From Shewanella insulae (lineage in GTDB: Bacteria > Pseudomonadota > Gammaproteobacteria > Enterobacterales > Shewanellaceae), in contig NZ_WRPA01000012.1 of the NCBI RefSeq assembly GCF_009831655.1, positions 109,176-173,175 on the forward strand: DNA of 64,000 nucleotides, written 5' to 3'. Positions 43,953 through 52,779 of the stretch are shown one piece after another. Under the pieces are notes generated by a model. That model did no database searches, was not told where the DNA came from, and saw nothing but the letters and a program-made list of their open reading frames with translations. Made by a program: the position numbers and the translations under genes. Positions within the stretch are counted from its first letter, which is position 1, and the number at the start of each line of letters is the position of its first letter.

Positions 43953-45660
43953 AGCGGCTATCCTTGTCGAATACGTCCAGACGTACGGCGACCCCTTGCT
44001 TTCTCAGCTGTTCATAGAACTCAGGCAGGGTGCCGGTTGCAGTGTAATAGCCCTGCACCTTGCCCTGTTCGTCGAAGCCTGTCTGCTGGAACTTGAAGAT
44101 CTCCGAGAGCTGTACCACTGAACCCTCGATACCTGTGACCTCGCAGATGCTGGTGACCCGGCGTGAGCCATCACTAAAGCGCGACTGTTGCACTATGATG
44201 TTGACCGCAGAAGTGATCTGTTCGCGAATCGCCGTGACCGGCAGATCCATACCCGCCATCATCACCATCACCTCGAGACGTGAGATACAGTCTCTGGGGG
44301 AGTTGGAGTGGGCCGTGGTGAGCGAGCCGTCGTGACCCGTGTTCATTGCCTGCAGCATGTCGAGAGCCTCGCCGCCACGACACTCACCAATCACCACACG
44401 ATCGGGGCGCATTCGTAGACAGTTCTTGACCAGATCGCGGATCTCGATGGCACCCTTGCCCTCCTGGTTTGGGGGACGGGCCTCGAGAGAGACAAGGTTG
44501 GGCTGATAGAGCTGTAGCTCGGCGGCATCTTCCACAGTGACGATACGTTCGTTGTCGGGGATGAAGTTAGACAGCACGTTCAGCAGGGTAGTCTTACCCG
44601 AGCCTGTGCCCCCCGAGATGACCACGTTGCGCTTCTGTTTTACGGCGATCTCGAGAAACTCAGCCATGGCCGGGCTCATGGAGCCAAAGGCCACCAGATC
44701 GTCACAGCTCAGGCGTCGCTGCATAAATTTACGTATGGTGATGCAGGGGCCCTTGAGCGCCAGTGGGGGGATCACAGCATTCACGCGGGAACCATCCTTG
44801 AGGCGGGCATCCACCATGGGGGAGCTCTCGTCGATTCGGCGGCCTATGGGGGTCACGATGCGCTCGATGGCGCCCAGCACCGCCTGATCGTCGGAGAAGG
44901 CGATATCCGACAGGTAGAGGTTCCCTGCCTTCTCATAGAAGATCTGATCATGGCTGTTGACCATGATCTCGGTGACATCCGGATCGGCAATCAGCCCCTC
45001 GAGCGGGCCAAGGCCTATGGTCTCGTCCAGCACTTCTTTGGTCAGCGCCGAGAGCTCAATATCTTCCGGCAGCTTGAAGTTGTCGATGATCTGCTTGAGC
45101 AGCACCTCACTCTGGGCACGCAGCTCGGTGTCGCTCATCTCACTGACGTTAACCCGGCGCAGGTCCATCTGCTTGAGCAGCTCGGTATGTACCTTGCGAC
45201 GCCATTCGTTACGCCTCTGAATCTGGGCGCTCTGCTCCGTCACTATCTGAGGTTGGGCCTCGACGGCGGCAGCCACAGGAGCGCTCGCCATGGGGGCGGC
45301 CTGTGTCGCTACCGGTGCAGCTGGTGGCGGTGGTGTCTCGGCGGGTGCGCTGGCCTGAAATTGCGGATCGCTGCTCTGCACCCTGAGCTGGTAATCGCCC
45401 ACCTGAATCTTGTCGTTGAGGCTGAGGGGGCCAAACTCCTGGTGTTTCTCGTCGTTGACGCGCACGCCGGTGCGACTCTTGTTGTCGACGATGAAGATCC
45501 CCTCCTTATTTTGCCGCAGGGTGGCGTGATGCTTGGAGATCTTAAAGCCTCGAAGGACGATTAGCTGATCCGGGTCTTTACCCACACGGCATTCGCTGTG
45601 AATACACTGGAACTCGCCGACCTTGGTGCCTTTGGTGGTGCTGACTAAGATGTTAAACAT
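43945..45660 (-). CDS. tadA: TadA/CpaF secretion ATPase with N-terminal FHA domain
   Basis: TadA is the hexameric ATPase that powers Flp pilus assembly. Residues about 170-560 hold the GspE/CpaF core: Walker A GGTGSGKTT (350-358), Walker B RPDRVVIGECRGG (about 418-430) and the His-box HSNSP (451). Residues 1-100 form an FHA domain (RVGKDPDQL, ISKHHATLRQ, NKSRTGVRVND), joined by a Pro/Ala-rich linker. FHA domains bind phosphothreonine, so pilus assembly may be controlled by Ser/Thr phosphorylation. No separate TadZ gene is present in the locus; the FHA may stand in for it, which is inference. Confidence 0.88.
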   Translation of the reverse strand: MFNILVSTTKGTKVGEFQCIHSECRVGKDPDQLIVLRGFKISKHHATLRQNKEGIFIVDNKSRTGVRVNDEKHQEFGPLSLNDKIQVGDYQLRVQSSDPQFQASAPAETPPPPAAPVATQAAPMASAPVAAAVEAQPQIVTEQSAQIQRRNEWRRKVHTELLKQMDLRRVNVSEMSDTELRAQSEVLLKQIIDNFKLPEDIELSALTKEVLDETIGLGPLEGLIADPDVTEIMVNSHDQIFYEKAGNLYLSDIAFSDDQAVLGAIERIVTPIGRRIDESSPMVDARLKDGSRVNAVIPPLALKGPCITIRKFMQRRLSCDDLVAFGSMSPAMAEFLEIAVKQKRNVVISGGTGSGKTTLLNVLSNFIPDNERIVTVEDAAELQLYQPNLVSLEARPPNQEGKGAIEIRDLVKNCLRMRPDRVVIGECRGGEALDMLQAMNTGHDGSLTTAHSNSPRDCISRLEVMVMMAGMDLPVTAIREQITSAVNIIVQQSRFSDGSRRVTSICEVTGIEGSVVQLSEIFKFQQTGFDEQGKVQGYYTATGTLPEFYEQLRKQGVAVRLDVFDKDSRYE

Positions 45661-45669
45661 GAGCTGCTC

Positions 45670-46980
45670 CTAGTCCAAGATGTAGAAAGCTTCGAGCTTG
45701 GTGGCTTCTTCCGCCATCTCAAGGCCGCGATTGAGTTGAGTGTCATGCTCCTCCTGCCCCGGATAGACCACCACGGGAGTGACGAAGATAACCAACTCAG
45801 TCTTGTCGTCTTTAAAGTCGCGAGACTTAAAGAGTTCACCCAGGATGGGGATATCACCAAGTAGCGGGAACTTATTGACTATCTTAGACATTTCGCTGTT
45901 GACCAGACCTGAGATCACTATGGTTTCGTTGTTTTTCACATTGATCACAGACTCGGTGCGGCGGGTCAGCATGCCGGGAACACCATCGACGGCTACCGAA
46001 GGGTCGATAGAGCTGACCTCGGCCATGACCCGGCTGACGATGTTTTGCTGCTCGTCCACCACGGGCTCGATATCCAACTTGATACCGTATTCTTTATATT
46101 CGACATCCACGGCGCCCAGGCCGCTGACGCTGCGGATGGGGAACTCGCCACCGGCCAGGAAGCTGGCCGACTCGCCGCTGCGGGTGGTCAGGTTAGGCTG
46201 GGCCAATAGGCGGGCATCGCCCTTTTCAGACAGTAACTGGATCTGGCTGCCGATGCCCGAGACGATACCCAGCGAGCTCCAGCCGCGGGTGTCCAGCACA
46301 CCTATGTTGTCGGCAATGGCCTCGGTGATCGCCTCTGTGTATTGGCCTGGTGAGGCGACGTTGAAGATAGGGTTGGCGGTGAATCCCTTGGCCACACCAT
46401 AGGCAGGACCGGCCATGGAGGTTTCCCATTTGATGCCGACGTTATTGAGGGTAGACTTGTTGAACTCGACGATCTTGACCTGCATCTTCACCATGGGCGA
46501 CATGGTCTTGGCAAACTTGAGGTACTTCACCAGCGAGACTATGTTAGGACCGGCTTCGAGGATCTTCTCCAATTGCTCTTTCTGGGCCAGGTCGGCCTCG
46601 CCCTGAACTATGATCAGGCCATCGCTTTCGGAAACGGTGAGCGAGGGGAAGGCGGAAAGCATCTTCTTCACCATGGCCGTGGTGCGCAGGCTGTTGTCTG
46701 GAGTGACGGTGAGGCTGAGCTTGATCAGCTTGCCATCTTTCTGCCATAGCTGCAGGTCGGTATTGCCCGGGGCTTCGCCGATCAGCAAGACGCCCTTGTT
46801 ATCGACGACCTTGGCACTGAGCACCTTGCCGTTACCCACCACGATACGCTCGACATTGGCCGCCTTATAGAGCTCGACGGCGCCGACATAGAGTTTCATG
46901 GGGCGGTTGTTGTGTGCCATGGTAGAAGCAGACAGCAGAAGGCAGATCCAAAAAAATGCGACAATTTTCAATGTTTTCAT
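45670..46980 (-). CDS. rcpA: RcpA/CpaC outer-membrane secretin of the Tad system
   Basis: This 436-residue protein has a signal peptide (FFWICLLLSASTMA), an N-terminal periplasmic domain with BON-like and N0-like segments (about 25-165), and a secretin domain (about 190-420, with LLAQPNLTTRSGESASFLAGGEFPI and VRFG-like IKLDIEPVVD). It forms the outer-membrane ring for the Flp pilus. The start overlaps the end of the CpaB gene by 4 bp (ATGA). The TPR lipoprotein may serve as its pilotin. Confidence 0.87.
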   Translation of the reverse strand: MKTLKIVAFFWICLLLSASTMAHNNRPMKLYVGAVELYKAANVERIVVGNGKVLSAKVVDNKGVLLIGEAPGNTDLQLWQKDGKLIKLSLTVTPDNSLRTTAMVKKMLSAFPSLTVSESDGLIIVQGEADLAQKEQLEKILEAGPNIVSLVKYLKFAKTMSPMVKMQVKIVEFNKSTLNNVGIKWETSMAGPAYGVAKGFTANPIFNVASPGQYTEAITEAIADNIGVLDTRGWSSLGIVSGIGSQIQLLSEKGDARLLAQPNLTTRSGESASFLAGGEFPIRSVSGLGAVDVEYKEYGIKLDIEPVVDEQQNIVSRVMAEVSSIDPSVAVDGVPGMLTRRTESVINVKNNETIVISGLVNSEMSKIVNKFPLLGDIPILGELFKSRDFKDDKTELVIFVTPVVVYPGQEEHDTQLNRGLEMAEEATKLEAFYILD

Positions 46981-47873
46981 AATACGGCTTTATCTTTTTG
47001 TTGGCTGAGTTGCTCTAGCATCTCTTTGGGAAGCGGGTAGGTTTGGGTACTGGTCTTGATGCCGTTGCCACCGGTGATCACCTCGACGGCGAGCTCGTGG
47101 TTTTCTTCTTCGTGATTAAACAGCTGGCCTTCGTGCATAGAGATAAATTCCAGCGCGCTAGACTCCTTCTGGTTTCTCAGCAGGGTGACGAAGTCGCCTT
47201 TCTCTTTCGCCAGCGAGACGCGTGCGGCGTCGTTTACCGACAAAGCTAGTGTCACTGTGTTATAGGCGTTGGGGTTGTCGTATAGGGTGTCGACCAGCTC
47301 GGGATTGACATCTATGCTGCGTCTGCCGGTGGCCAGTACCGTGACATCCTCCAGCAGCAGCTGGAGTCTTTTTCGCTGGTCACCACGTCCTTCTTCTTTG
47401 AAGGCCAGAAGCAGGTCGATATGATCCGAGGGTACCAGCATGCCGGCACTCGAGTTAATCTCATCGATATCTATGGTGACGGCACGCTGCCCCTCTTTAA
47501 GAATGTCGGAGAACTGCGCCACGCGCATGCCGGGCAGATAGGTCTCGATTAGCGGGCGGCCCGGCGCCATGGGTTGTAGCAACATCTGACCGGCGATCTC
47601 GCCGAAGCGGCTAGGATGTATGGCATCCAGCGGCAGGGTATCGGCGCGGATCTGACGCACTGACATGTTGGCCTGGGAGATGATGTCCCCCTTCTGCAGG
47701 GGCTGGGTGGCAACGATCACGTCGGCCAATTCTATGTTGTCTTTGGTTAACTCGTCTCTGAGTTCCTGCTCTTTGGCTATGAAGTAGTTCTTGGTCGCCC
47801 ATGCGGAAACACCACCTAAGATCAAGGCAATAACTAGCAGCACCCAATTGAAGTCAATTGATTTTAATTTCAT
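46977..47873 (-). CDS. rcpC: RcpC/CpaB pilus assembly protein
   Basis: This 298-residue protein has one N-terminal membrane helix (NWVLLVIALILGGVSAWATK) and a periplasmic part with an SAF-like domain (PLQKGDIISQANMSVRQI, about 55-115) and the RcpC/CpaB domain. CpaB proteins link the inner-membrane platform to the secretin. I place the start at ATG 47873, right at the membrane anchor; an upstream in-frame start at 47939 overlaps the pilin-like gene and adds no domain. Confidence 0.83.
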   Translation of the reverse strand: MKLKSIDFNWVLLVIALILGGVSAWATKNYFIAKEQELRDELTKDNIELADVIVATQPLQKGDIISQANMSVRQIRADTLPLDAIHPSRFGEIAGQMLLQPMAPGRPLIETYLPGMRVAQFSDILKEGQRAVTIDIDEINSSAGMLVPSDHIDLLLAFKEEGRGDQRKRLQLLLEDVTVLATGRRSIDVNPELVDTLYDNPNAYNTVTLALSVNDAARVSLAKEKGDFVTLLRNQKESSALEFISMHEGQLFNHEEENHELAVEVITGGNGIKTSTQTYPLPKEMLEQLSQQKDKAVL

Positions 47874-47887
47874 CGTCAAACCTGAAG

Positions 47888-48079
47888 TTAGTTGGGGAGT
47901 ATCGAGAGCGATTTCGTGTAGGCAAACGCCGTATACCACTCGGTGAGGGCATCGGCGCAGAGGTCTAGCACATTGTCATCATTGCTGACGGGGGTGAGCA
48001 GGGCGGCGACTAAGGCGCCGCATACCACCAGGTATTCGACGCTGGCCTGGCCCCGACAGCGGGTGTTGCTTAACTGCAT
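47888..48079 (-). CDS. Small Flp-type pseudopilin
   Basis: This 63-residue protein consists of a short leader ending CRGQASVEYLVVCGALVAALLTP, which has the Flp-type processing pattern (Gly, then Glu at +5 and Tyr at +6), and a short tail. It is therefore a probable minor pilin. ATG 48079 is used; an in-frame start at 48112 would overlap the upstream gene. It lies 14 bp upstream of the CpaB gene start. Confidence 0.65.
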   Translation of the reverse strand: MQLSNTRCRGQASVEYLVVCGALVAALLTPVSNDDNVLDLCADALTEWYTAFAYTKSLSILPN

Positions 48080-48086
48080 GGGTTCA

Positions 48087-48758
48087 TCATCCTTGTTTGA
48101 CTTGATTGGCAACTATGTAAACTTGCGAATTTCGGGTGTCGAAACTGATATCGACACTATTGGTTCCCTGACGCATCTGTAGGGCGGCCTTTCCCGATTG
48201 GGTATCGAGAATGGCTGTCTCTTCTACCCATCCACGCTGCTGGTAGTGGCGGCGGTAGTAGTGGTAGTTACTGGCCAGGCTGCGGGGGCTGCTGAGCACG
48301 ATAGTGCGTCCCTGCTTGTAGAGATCGGTCGAGGCTATGTCTGACAGTACGGTGGCGCCGGTGGGCTGAGGAAAAGTATTGCGTCTGACCTTGGCCAACT
48401 CATTTTCTTCCATGTTCTTGGTGATACCGACAAAGGCGGTGACGCCATCAAACTGCTGGCTGATGCGGGCGGTTAGCAGGTAGGGAGGCTGCAGGCTGTT
48501 GATCACTAAGTCACCGTTGAAGGGACGGGAATCGAAGCGTTCGCTATCCTTCTGCCAGGCTTTAGTAAAGAAGGCCGCAAGCTGGGCTTGGGTCTGAGTG
48601 TCTTTAACCACCCAGGTCTTCATAGGATAGCCGTTGTAACGCATCTCATCGGCGACTATCTCTACCTTGGCGGTGTCGGGAAAATCTATTTCTGGCCAGT
48701 CGCTTGCGTGTGTGAGGCCGGTAAATAGCGCGAGGATAAGGGGAAAAATTGATTTCAT
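48087..48758 (-). CDS. Exported protein of the tad locus, function unknown
   Basis: This 223-residue protein has a signal peptide (SIFPLILALFTGLTHA) and a mature domain of mixed helices and strands with no motif I recognise; it is rich in Arg/Tyr near YHYYRRHYQQRGW. GGAGG lies 8 bp upstream of ATG 48758, which settles the start. It lies between two pilin-like genes, so it should act at the periplasmic side of the pilus machine. Confidence 0.7.
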   Translation of the reverse strand: MKSIFPLILALFTGLTHASDWPEIDFPDTAKVEIVADEMRYNGYPMKTWVVKDTQTQAQLAAFFTKAWQKDSERFDSRPFNGDLVINSLQPPYLLTARISQQFDGVTAFVGITKNMEENELAKVRRNTFPQPTGATVLSDIASTDLYKQGRTIVLSSPRSLASNYHYYRRHYQQRGWVEETAILDTQSGKAALQMRQGTNSVDISFDTRNSQVYIVANQVKQG

Positions 48759-48762
48759 GGGA

Positions 48763-49626
48763 TCAGCCTCCACAGTTCTTGGTGCCATAAGTACATAGGC
48801 GGTTGGCGGGCAGCACATCGGGCTCGACGAATCCCAGCTTCAGCGAGTTTGACCTGATCTCTTTGCCGAATGGGATGATGCCGATGAGGTTTTGGGCGGT
48901 GCGGATCACACCGACATCCATATAATTGGTCAGTACCAATCGTCTTACCCGGTTCTTCACATGATAGGGGCCGGCGGCGTTCCAGCCTGAGGCGAGCAGG
49001 GCGCTTTGTCCCTCGACGCTCAGGTTTAGCGAGTCGAGATCTTCCATCTCGAGGTTTTCCAGATCTGTCTTGATCTTGGTGCGATAGAACTGATCTCTGG
49101 GCAGTTTAAAGCCGGTGAAAGAGAGCATGCCCACGGCCTGCTCGACGGTCTTGCCGTAGGTGCCGGGTGTTCCTGTGCCCTGCTGGCTGCCACCAATCCT
49201 GGCCAGTTCCTGTTCATCCTTGGCCGACTCCTGCAGGTTCTTTAGCAGCAGGGTCTCTTTCCCGTCACGCTTGAGTGGATACTTAAGTAGCGGGTGGACG
49301 TTGTTGTCCCAGCTCCACTGCTCCCGCTCGCGGGTCGCGATCTTACGCCCATCTTGCTGATAGAAGCGCCAGGGAAGGTATTTCATCTGCTCTTCATCTG
49401 AACGAATGGCCACATAGAGGCCGCTACGGCGGGGCATTCTATCGGGCCGTCCCTCTTTCCAAACGGTGCGCTCCCAGGCGTTGTAATGGGCGGCTTGATC
49501 TGCCCTGTGCTGGGCGCTAGAGACCTTAGCCAGTAAGGGGAAGATGATCAGCAAGGGGATGATCACCAAGCTTAAACCCACTACGCTTTCAACCAGGGCC
49601 TGCCCCCGTTGCTGTGTATTGGTCAT
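48763..49626 (-). CDS. TadE-like pseudopilin, large
   Basis: This 287-residue protein starts with QQRGQALVESVVGLSLVIIPLLI, a type IVb pilin-like signal with Glu at +5, followed by one helix and a long periplasmic domain. One pair of Cys (LCTYGTKNCGG) ends it. It starts in the stop of the gene before (TAATG, one-base overlap). It is probably a TadE/TadF-type minor pilin. Confidence 0.72.
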   Translation of the reverse strand: MTNTQQRGQALVESVVGLSLVIIPLLIIFPLLAKVSSAQHRADQAAHYNAWERTVWKEGRPDRMPRRSGLYVAIRSDEEQMKYLPWRFYQQDGRKIATREREQWSWDNNVHPLLKYPLKRDGKETLLLKNLQESAKDEQELARIGGSQQGTGTPGTYGKTVEQAVGMLSFTGFKLPRDQFYRTKIKTDLENLEMEDLDSLNLSVEGQSALLASGWNAAGPYHVKNRVRRLVLTNYMDVGVIRTAQNLIGIIPFGKEIRSNSLKLGFVEPDVLPANRLCTYGTKNCGG

Positions 49627-51026
49627 TAGAGCATCCTCGTAAGCGCCAGCACTGCGGTGCGCTCGCCGTTGCTGGAGTCGGTGAGACGGGTCTGCCAGAA
49701 GGGGTTATAGAGGTTGCCATATTCGTGGCGACCATCTCGTCTGGCCCAGGAAGAGGTGAGCTGCATCAGATCTTTGGGGCGTGAGTAATAGGCCTGCGCC
49801 GTCGCCAGGGCCGTCATGCGATTACCCAGCATCTTCTCGTCATTTGCCGGGTTGAGGCCATCGCCCACTAGCTGCACACTGCTCGAAGTGCCGACCTTTT
49901 TGCGTTCTTTTGAGACGACTATGGCGATATTATCTGTCTGACTTTTCTTGTTGGCGCTGCTTGAGAGGCCAAAGAAGGGGCGTACTCCATTGTAGTCGCC
50001 GCGAGTCTCTTGGGCGTAAGCAGCCAATTGGGCTCCCCTGCGGTTTATTCTGCGACTTTTTCCCCAGGTTTGGCGATCGCCTACACGGCGAATATCGGCG
50101 CGATCATCCGAGCTGGTTGAGCCCCAGCCAAGGGGGGTCTCTCTGTATCCGCGCCAGCGACAACCCGACCAGCTACAACGAAACTTGGAGAGGTGAAAAC
50201 TGATGGTGTCCATAGAGGTCCAGGACTCCGCCTGACCATTCTTGTAGCTAATGAGATCGCTGCCACCGGTTTTTTGAGTCTTCCAACGCAGGGGGAACAG
50301 GGTCATCGACCAGATGCCCCCAAGTTTGTAAGTTCGCTTTTTACTGAAGGGGTCGCGGGAAGCCAGGGTCACGCCGATGAAGTCCTTAAACTGGGTCTCC
50401 TTTCTATTAGAGCCGCGACTATGGCGCTTCTGAAATGATATCCAGGTATCTTTTACATCGGCAAATAGTAGAGGGTTCTGTGCCAGATCCAGCCTCGCAT
50501 CGCCATCGTTGGCCTTTACCACCTTACCGGCCGATTCGATGCTTGAGGCCATGCCGGCATAGTGGATCACCTGCTGCGAGCTGCTCAGGGTCCATAGGAT
50601 GGCGTCTTCGGCGTAGATCAAGCCCTCGAAGACGGGTTGTGCCACCTGATTGATGGTGCCCACCGCCTGTTTTATGCCACGGACGACGGCACCGACATAA
50701 GGCACCCAACATAGGCTATAACAGGCATTCTGGGCGAATCTGTCTGTCATGTTAAACCAGGAGGAAAGCCCCACCATCTGCGCGATGGCGACCTGGTTTG
50801 CGACCGAGGCGCGGTTGGTATAGGCCTTGAAGTTGAAGTCTCTGGCGGCGAAGGTGGCGACGCTGTAAGCCGTGTTATCGGCGGTGTTTTGCAACTTGGT
50901 CGCGTTGAGATTGACCTTGGCCGTATTAAAACTGTAGAGCACAGACATGAGTGCGAGCGACATCAGCATTAAAGACAATGCCATGGCCTGCCCTCGCTGT
51001 CTGGAGCGCATGGTATTAGGTTTCAT
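49626..51026 (-). CDS. TadG-like membrane protein with pilin-type anchor
   Basis: This 466-residue protein begins with SRQRGQAMALSLMLMSLALMSVLYSF, similar to the pilin-type signals of its neighbours but with Leu instead of Glu at +5, so it may not be processed. A Tad-type region NATKLQNTADNTAYSVATFAARDFN follows, as in TadG proteins, which often carry a von Willebrand factor A domain; I see no MIDAS motif here. The large periplasmic part has clustered Cys (NACYSLCWV and CSWSGCRW). Confidence 0.7.
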   Translation of the reverse strand: MKPNTMRSRQRGQAMALSLMLMSLALMSVLYSFNTAKVNLNATKLQNTADNTAYSVATFAARDFNFKAYTNRASVANQVAIAQMVGLSSWFNMTDRFAQNACYSLCWVPYVGAVVRGIKQAVGTINQVAQPVFEGLIYAEDAILWTLSSSQQVIHYAGMASSIESAGKVVKANDGDARLDLAQNPLLFADVKDTWISFQKRHSRGSNRKETQFKDFIGVTLASRDPFSKKRTYKLGGIWSMTLFPLRWKTQKTGGSDLISYKNGQAESWTSMDTISFHLSKFRCSWSGCRWRGYRETPLGWGSTSSDDRADIRRVGDRQTWGKSRRINRRGAQLAAYAQETRGDYNGVRPFFGLSSSANKKSQTDNIAIVVSKERKKVGTSSSVQLVGDGLNPANDEKMLGNRMTALATAQAYYSRPKDLMQLTSSWARRDGRHEYGNLYNPFWQTRLTDSSNGERTAVLALTRML

Positions 51027-51064
51027 AGGAGTCTCTTGGCTAGTGTAGGACGAAAAGGGAGGAG

Positions 51065-51373
51065 TTAATCTACGCCGCTACCTGAGCCACCGCCTGAGCC
51101 GGTACCACCGCTGGCACTGTTCGCAGCTTGGTCATAGTTGCCTAGGTTGTAATCCTGGTTGGCTACACCGTTCGCAGCGGAGGCTGAACCTTGTGCTTGA
51201 CCTATTTGGCCGCTAGCACTCTGGCCAGAGACTTCGGCGGAGAGGCCGGCGACCTGATTGCGTACCGTCTTGCCGAAGAAGCTGTAGACGCCAATAGCCG
51301 AGACGGCGATTAAGGCGACTATGATGATATATTCGGTCATGCCCTGACCTTTTATGTTTATCTTTTTCACCAT
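51065..51373 (-). CDS. flp: Flp-type major pilin, copy 2
   Basis: This 102-residue protein has the Flp prepilin pattern KGQGMTEYIIIVALIAVSAIGVY, with Gly before cleavage, then Glu at +5 and Tyr at +6. The mature part is nearly the same as in copy 1 for about 75 residues and ends in a Gly/Ser-rich tail (SASGGTGSGGGSGSG). It is separated from copy 1 by a 26-bp perfect palindrome. Confidence 0.82.
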   Translation of the reverse strand: MVKKINIKGQGMTEYIIIVALIAVSAIGVYSFFGKTVRNQVAGLSAEVSGQSASGQIGQAQGSASAANGVANQDYNLGNYDQAANSASGGTGSGGGSGSGVD

Positions 51374-51396
51374 AAGTTCCTTTTATGATCTATGGA

Positions 51397-51422
51397 AAGG
51401 CAAGTGCCATGGCACTTGCCTT
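51397..51422. terminator. Perfect 26-bp palindrome between the two pilin genes
   Basis: AAGGCAAGTGCCA is followed directly by its exact complement. On the minus strand a weak C/T run follows (CCTTTCC). It probably works as an attenuator or a 3' stabiliser that lets the first pilin be made in excess. Confidence 0.65.
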
Positions 51423-51475
51423 AGTGTTGACCCCAAAAAAGTCGTGACCCCAAAACAGGTTTAACGCTTGTCGGT

Positions 51476-51751
51476 TTACTTAGTGCCGCCAGCGCTGCTG
51501 TTGGCAGCTTGATCGTAGCTGCCCAGGTTGTAATCCTGGTTGGCCACACCGTTTGCAGCGGTGGCTGCGCCTTGTGCTTGACCAATCTGACCATTAGCAC
51601 TTTGGCCTGACATCTCGGCAGACAGACCGGCGACCTGGTTACGGATAGTCTTACCGAAGAAGCTGTATACCCCGATGGCAGACACGGCAATCAGCGCGAC
51701 AATGATGATATATTCGGTCATACCTTGACCACGTTGCTTTTTATTTAACAT
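51476..51751 (-). CDS. flp: Flp-type major pilin, copy 1
   Basis: This 91-residue pilin has RGQGMTEYIIIVALIAVSAIGVY (Glu +5, Tyr +6) and a polar tail rich in Gln, Ala and Gly. A strong AAGGAG ribosome site lies about 8 bp upstream. As the first gene of the operon it is likely the main pilus subunit. Copy 2 downstream is a tandem duplicate. The LuxR-type regulator gene lies 123 bp upstream on the same strand. Confidence 0.85.
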   Translation of the reverse strand: MLNKKQRGQGMTEYIIIVALIAVSAIGVYSFFGKTIRNQVAGLSAEMSGQSANGQIGQAQGAATAANGVANQDYNLGSYDQAANSSAGGTK

Positions 51752-51874
51752 CTCTTTTCTCCTTGAGAATATATAATTAAGACTCGGTTATTTTATCGTC
51801 ATGCCTTAGTGTCTCAATTATCCCTAGGAATAATATTGCCGTGCTCAACCTACCCGTTGTTATTATTTTCTTAC

Positions 51875-52495
51875 TTATAATTGGTTATATTTAACCAGGA
51901 GTTGTCCTCGACTCTTACAGTCGGTTTTTTTGTAAATGTTTTGTAAATGCATCTTGATGGTGTTGATTGAAACGTTCATTTTATTTGCGGCTTCTGAATT
52001 ACTCAGGCCCTTACAGATAAAAGAGAGTACCTCTTTCTCTTTCTTGGTGATCCCTTGAAACAGCGCATGTTGCTCGGAGGCTTTAGCGGGTTTTTGCTGG
52101 GTCTGAATATAATGGGATAGGGCACTGAGGCTAAAAAACAGGTTGCCCTCGAGTACATTGTCAAGCATCTGCATGATGGCATGGGCCGGACTGCACTCCT
52201 CGGTCGCACCGCTAAAGCCATGTTTTATTAGGGTTAGTTCATCTTCCATCGAGAGGGTTTCGCAGATGGCAATATGTTTGCCGGCCGACAAAAGCTCGGG
52301 ATCTATCTGACCGAGTTCACTATGAACGTCTTTGAAGAAGTGAAAAAGAATTTTGGGTTCTTTCTGTGGGTTGTACCAGGCCGTTAATGGCTTAATGCTG
52401 GTATTAACCTTTAAATTGAGTAGCCCGGAAATATTCTTCAATAGCTGAATGTTTTTCGGCGACTTACTTAGGGTAAATAACTCTCCATTATACAT
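51875..52495 (-). CDS. LuxR-family transcriptional regulator at the head of the tad locus
   Basis: This 206-residue protein ends in a LuxR/CsgD-type helix-turn-helix (LFQGITKKEKEVLSFICKGLSNSEAANKMNVSINTIKMHLQNIYKK). The N-terminal 130 residues resemble the CsgD/VpsT-type degenerate receiver, with no conserved phospho-acceptor I can see. It likely controls the pilus genes that follow, by analogy with CsgD/VpsT in biofilm control. The start ATG at 52495 is clear. Confidence 0.78.
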   Translation of the reverse strand: MYNGELFTLSKSPKNIQLLKNISGLLNLKVNTSIKPLTAWYNPQKEPKILFHFFKDVHSELGQIDPELLSAGKHIAICETLSMEDELTLIKHGFSGATEECSPAHAIMQMLDNVLEGNLFFSLSALSHYIQTQQKPAKASEQHALFQGITKKEKEVLSFICKGLSNSEAANKMNVSINTIKMHLQNIYKKTDCKSRGQLLVKYNQL

Positions 52496-52744
52496 TTCAC
52501 GTCCTTATGAGATTTATAATGTACTACTTTGTTACTAATAGGGTGTTTTTATTTGTTCGAGCCTAATACTTTATTATGACTAATTTATTAAACGCTCGTT
52601 TATTTTTCCATATTCTATATAAGAAGGAATTAATATCAAGTGATGATGAGCTACTACCTTCGGGCAGGTTGCATGGGATGTCAGCTTAGGATGAGACGCT
52701 GTGCTTGAAGTCGCATGCGCGAGTAGTGAGTGAGGAGCAGGATT

Positions 52745-52765
52745 AAGGCGGCAGATTGCCGCCTT
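52745..52765 (-). terminator. Hairpin after the second M16 gene
   Basis: AAGGCGGC and GCCGCCTT pair around AGATT just after the stop at 52780. The T-run on the minus strand is short, so it may be a weak terminator. Confidence 0.5.
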
Positions 52766-52779
52766 GGCCATAGCTCGGT

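Noticed and set aside
51421..51690. 89-codon frame overlapping the first pilin gene
   Set aside because: It is an alternative frame of the same strand within the pilin gene; the pilin frame has the ribosome site and the conserved signal.
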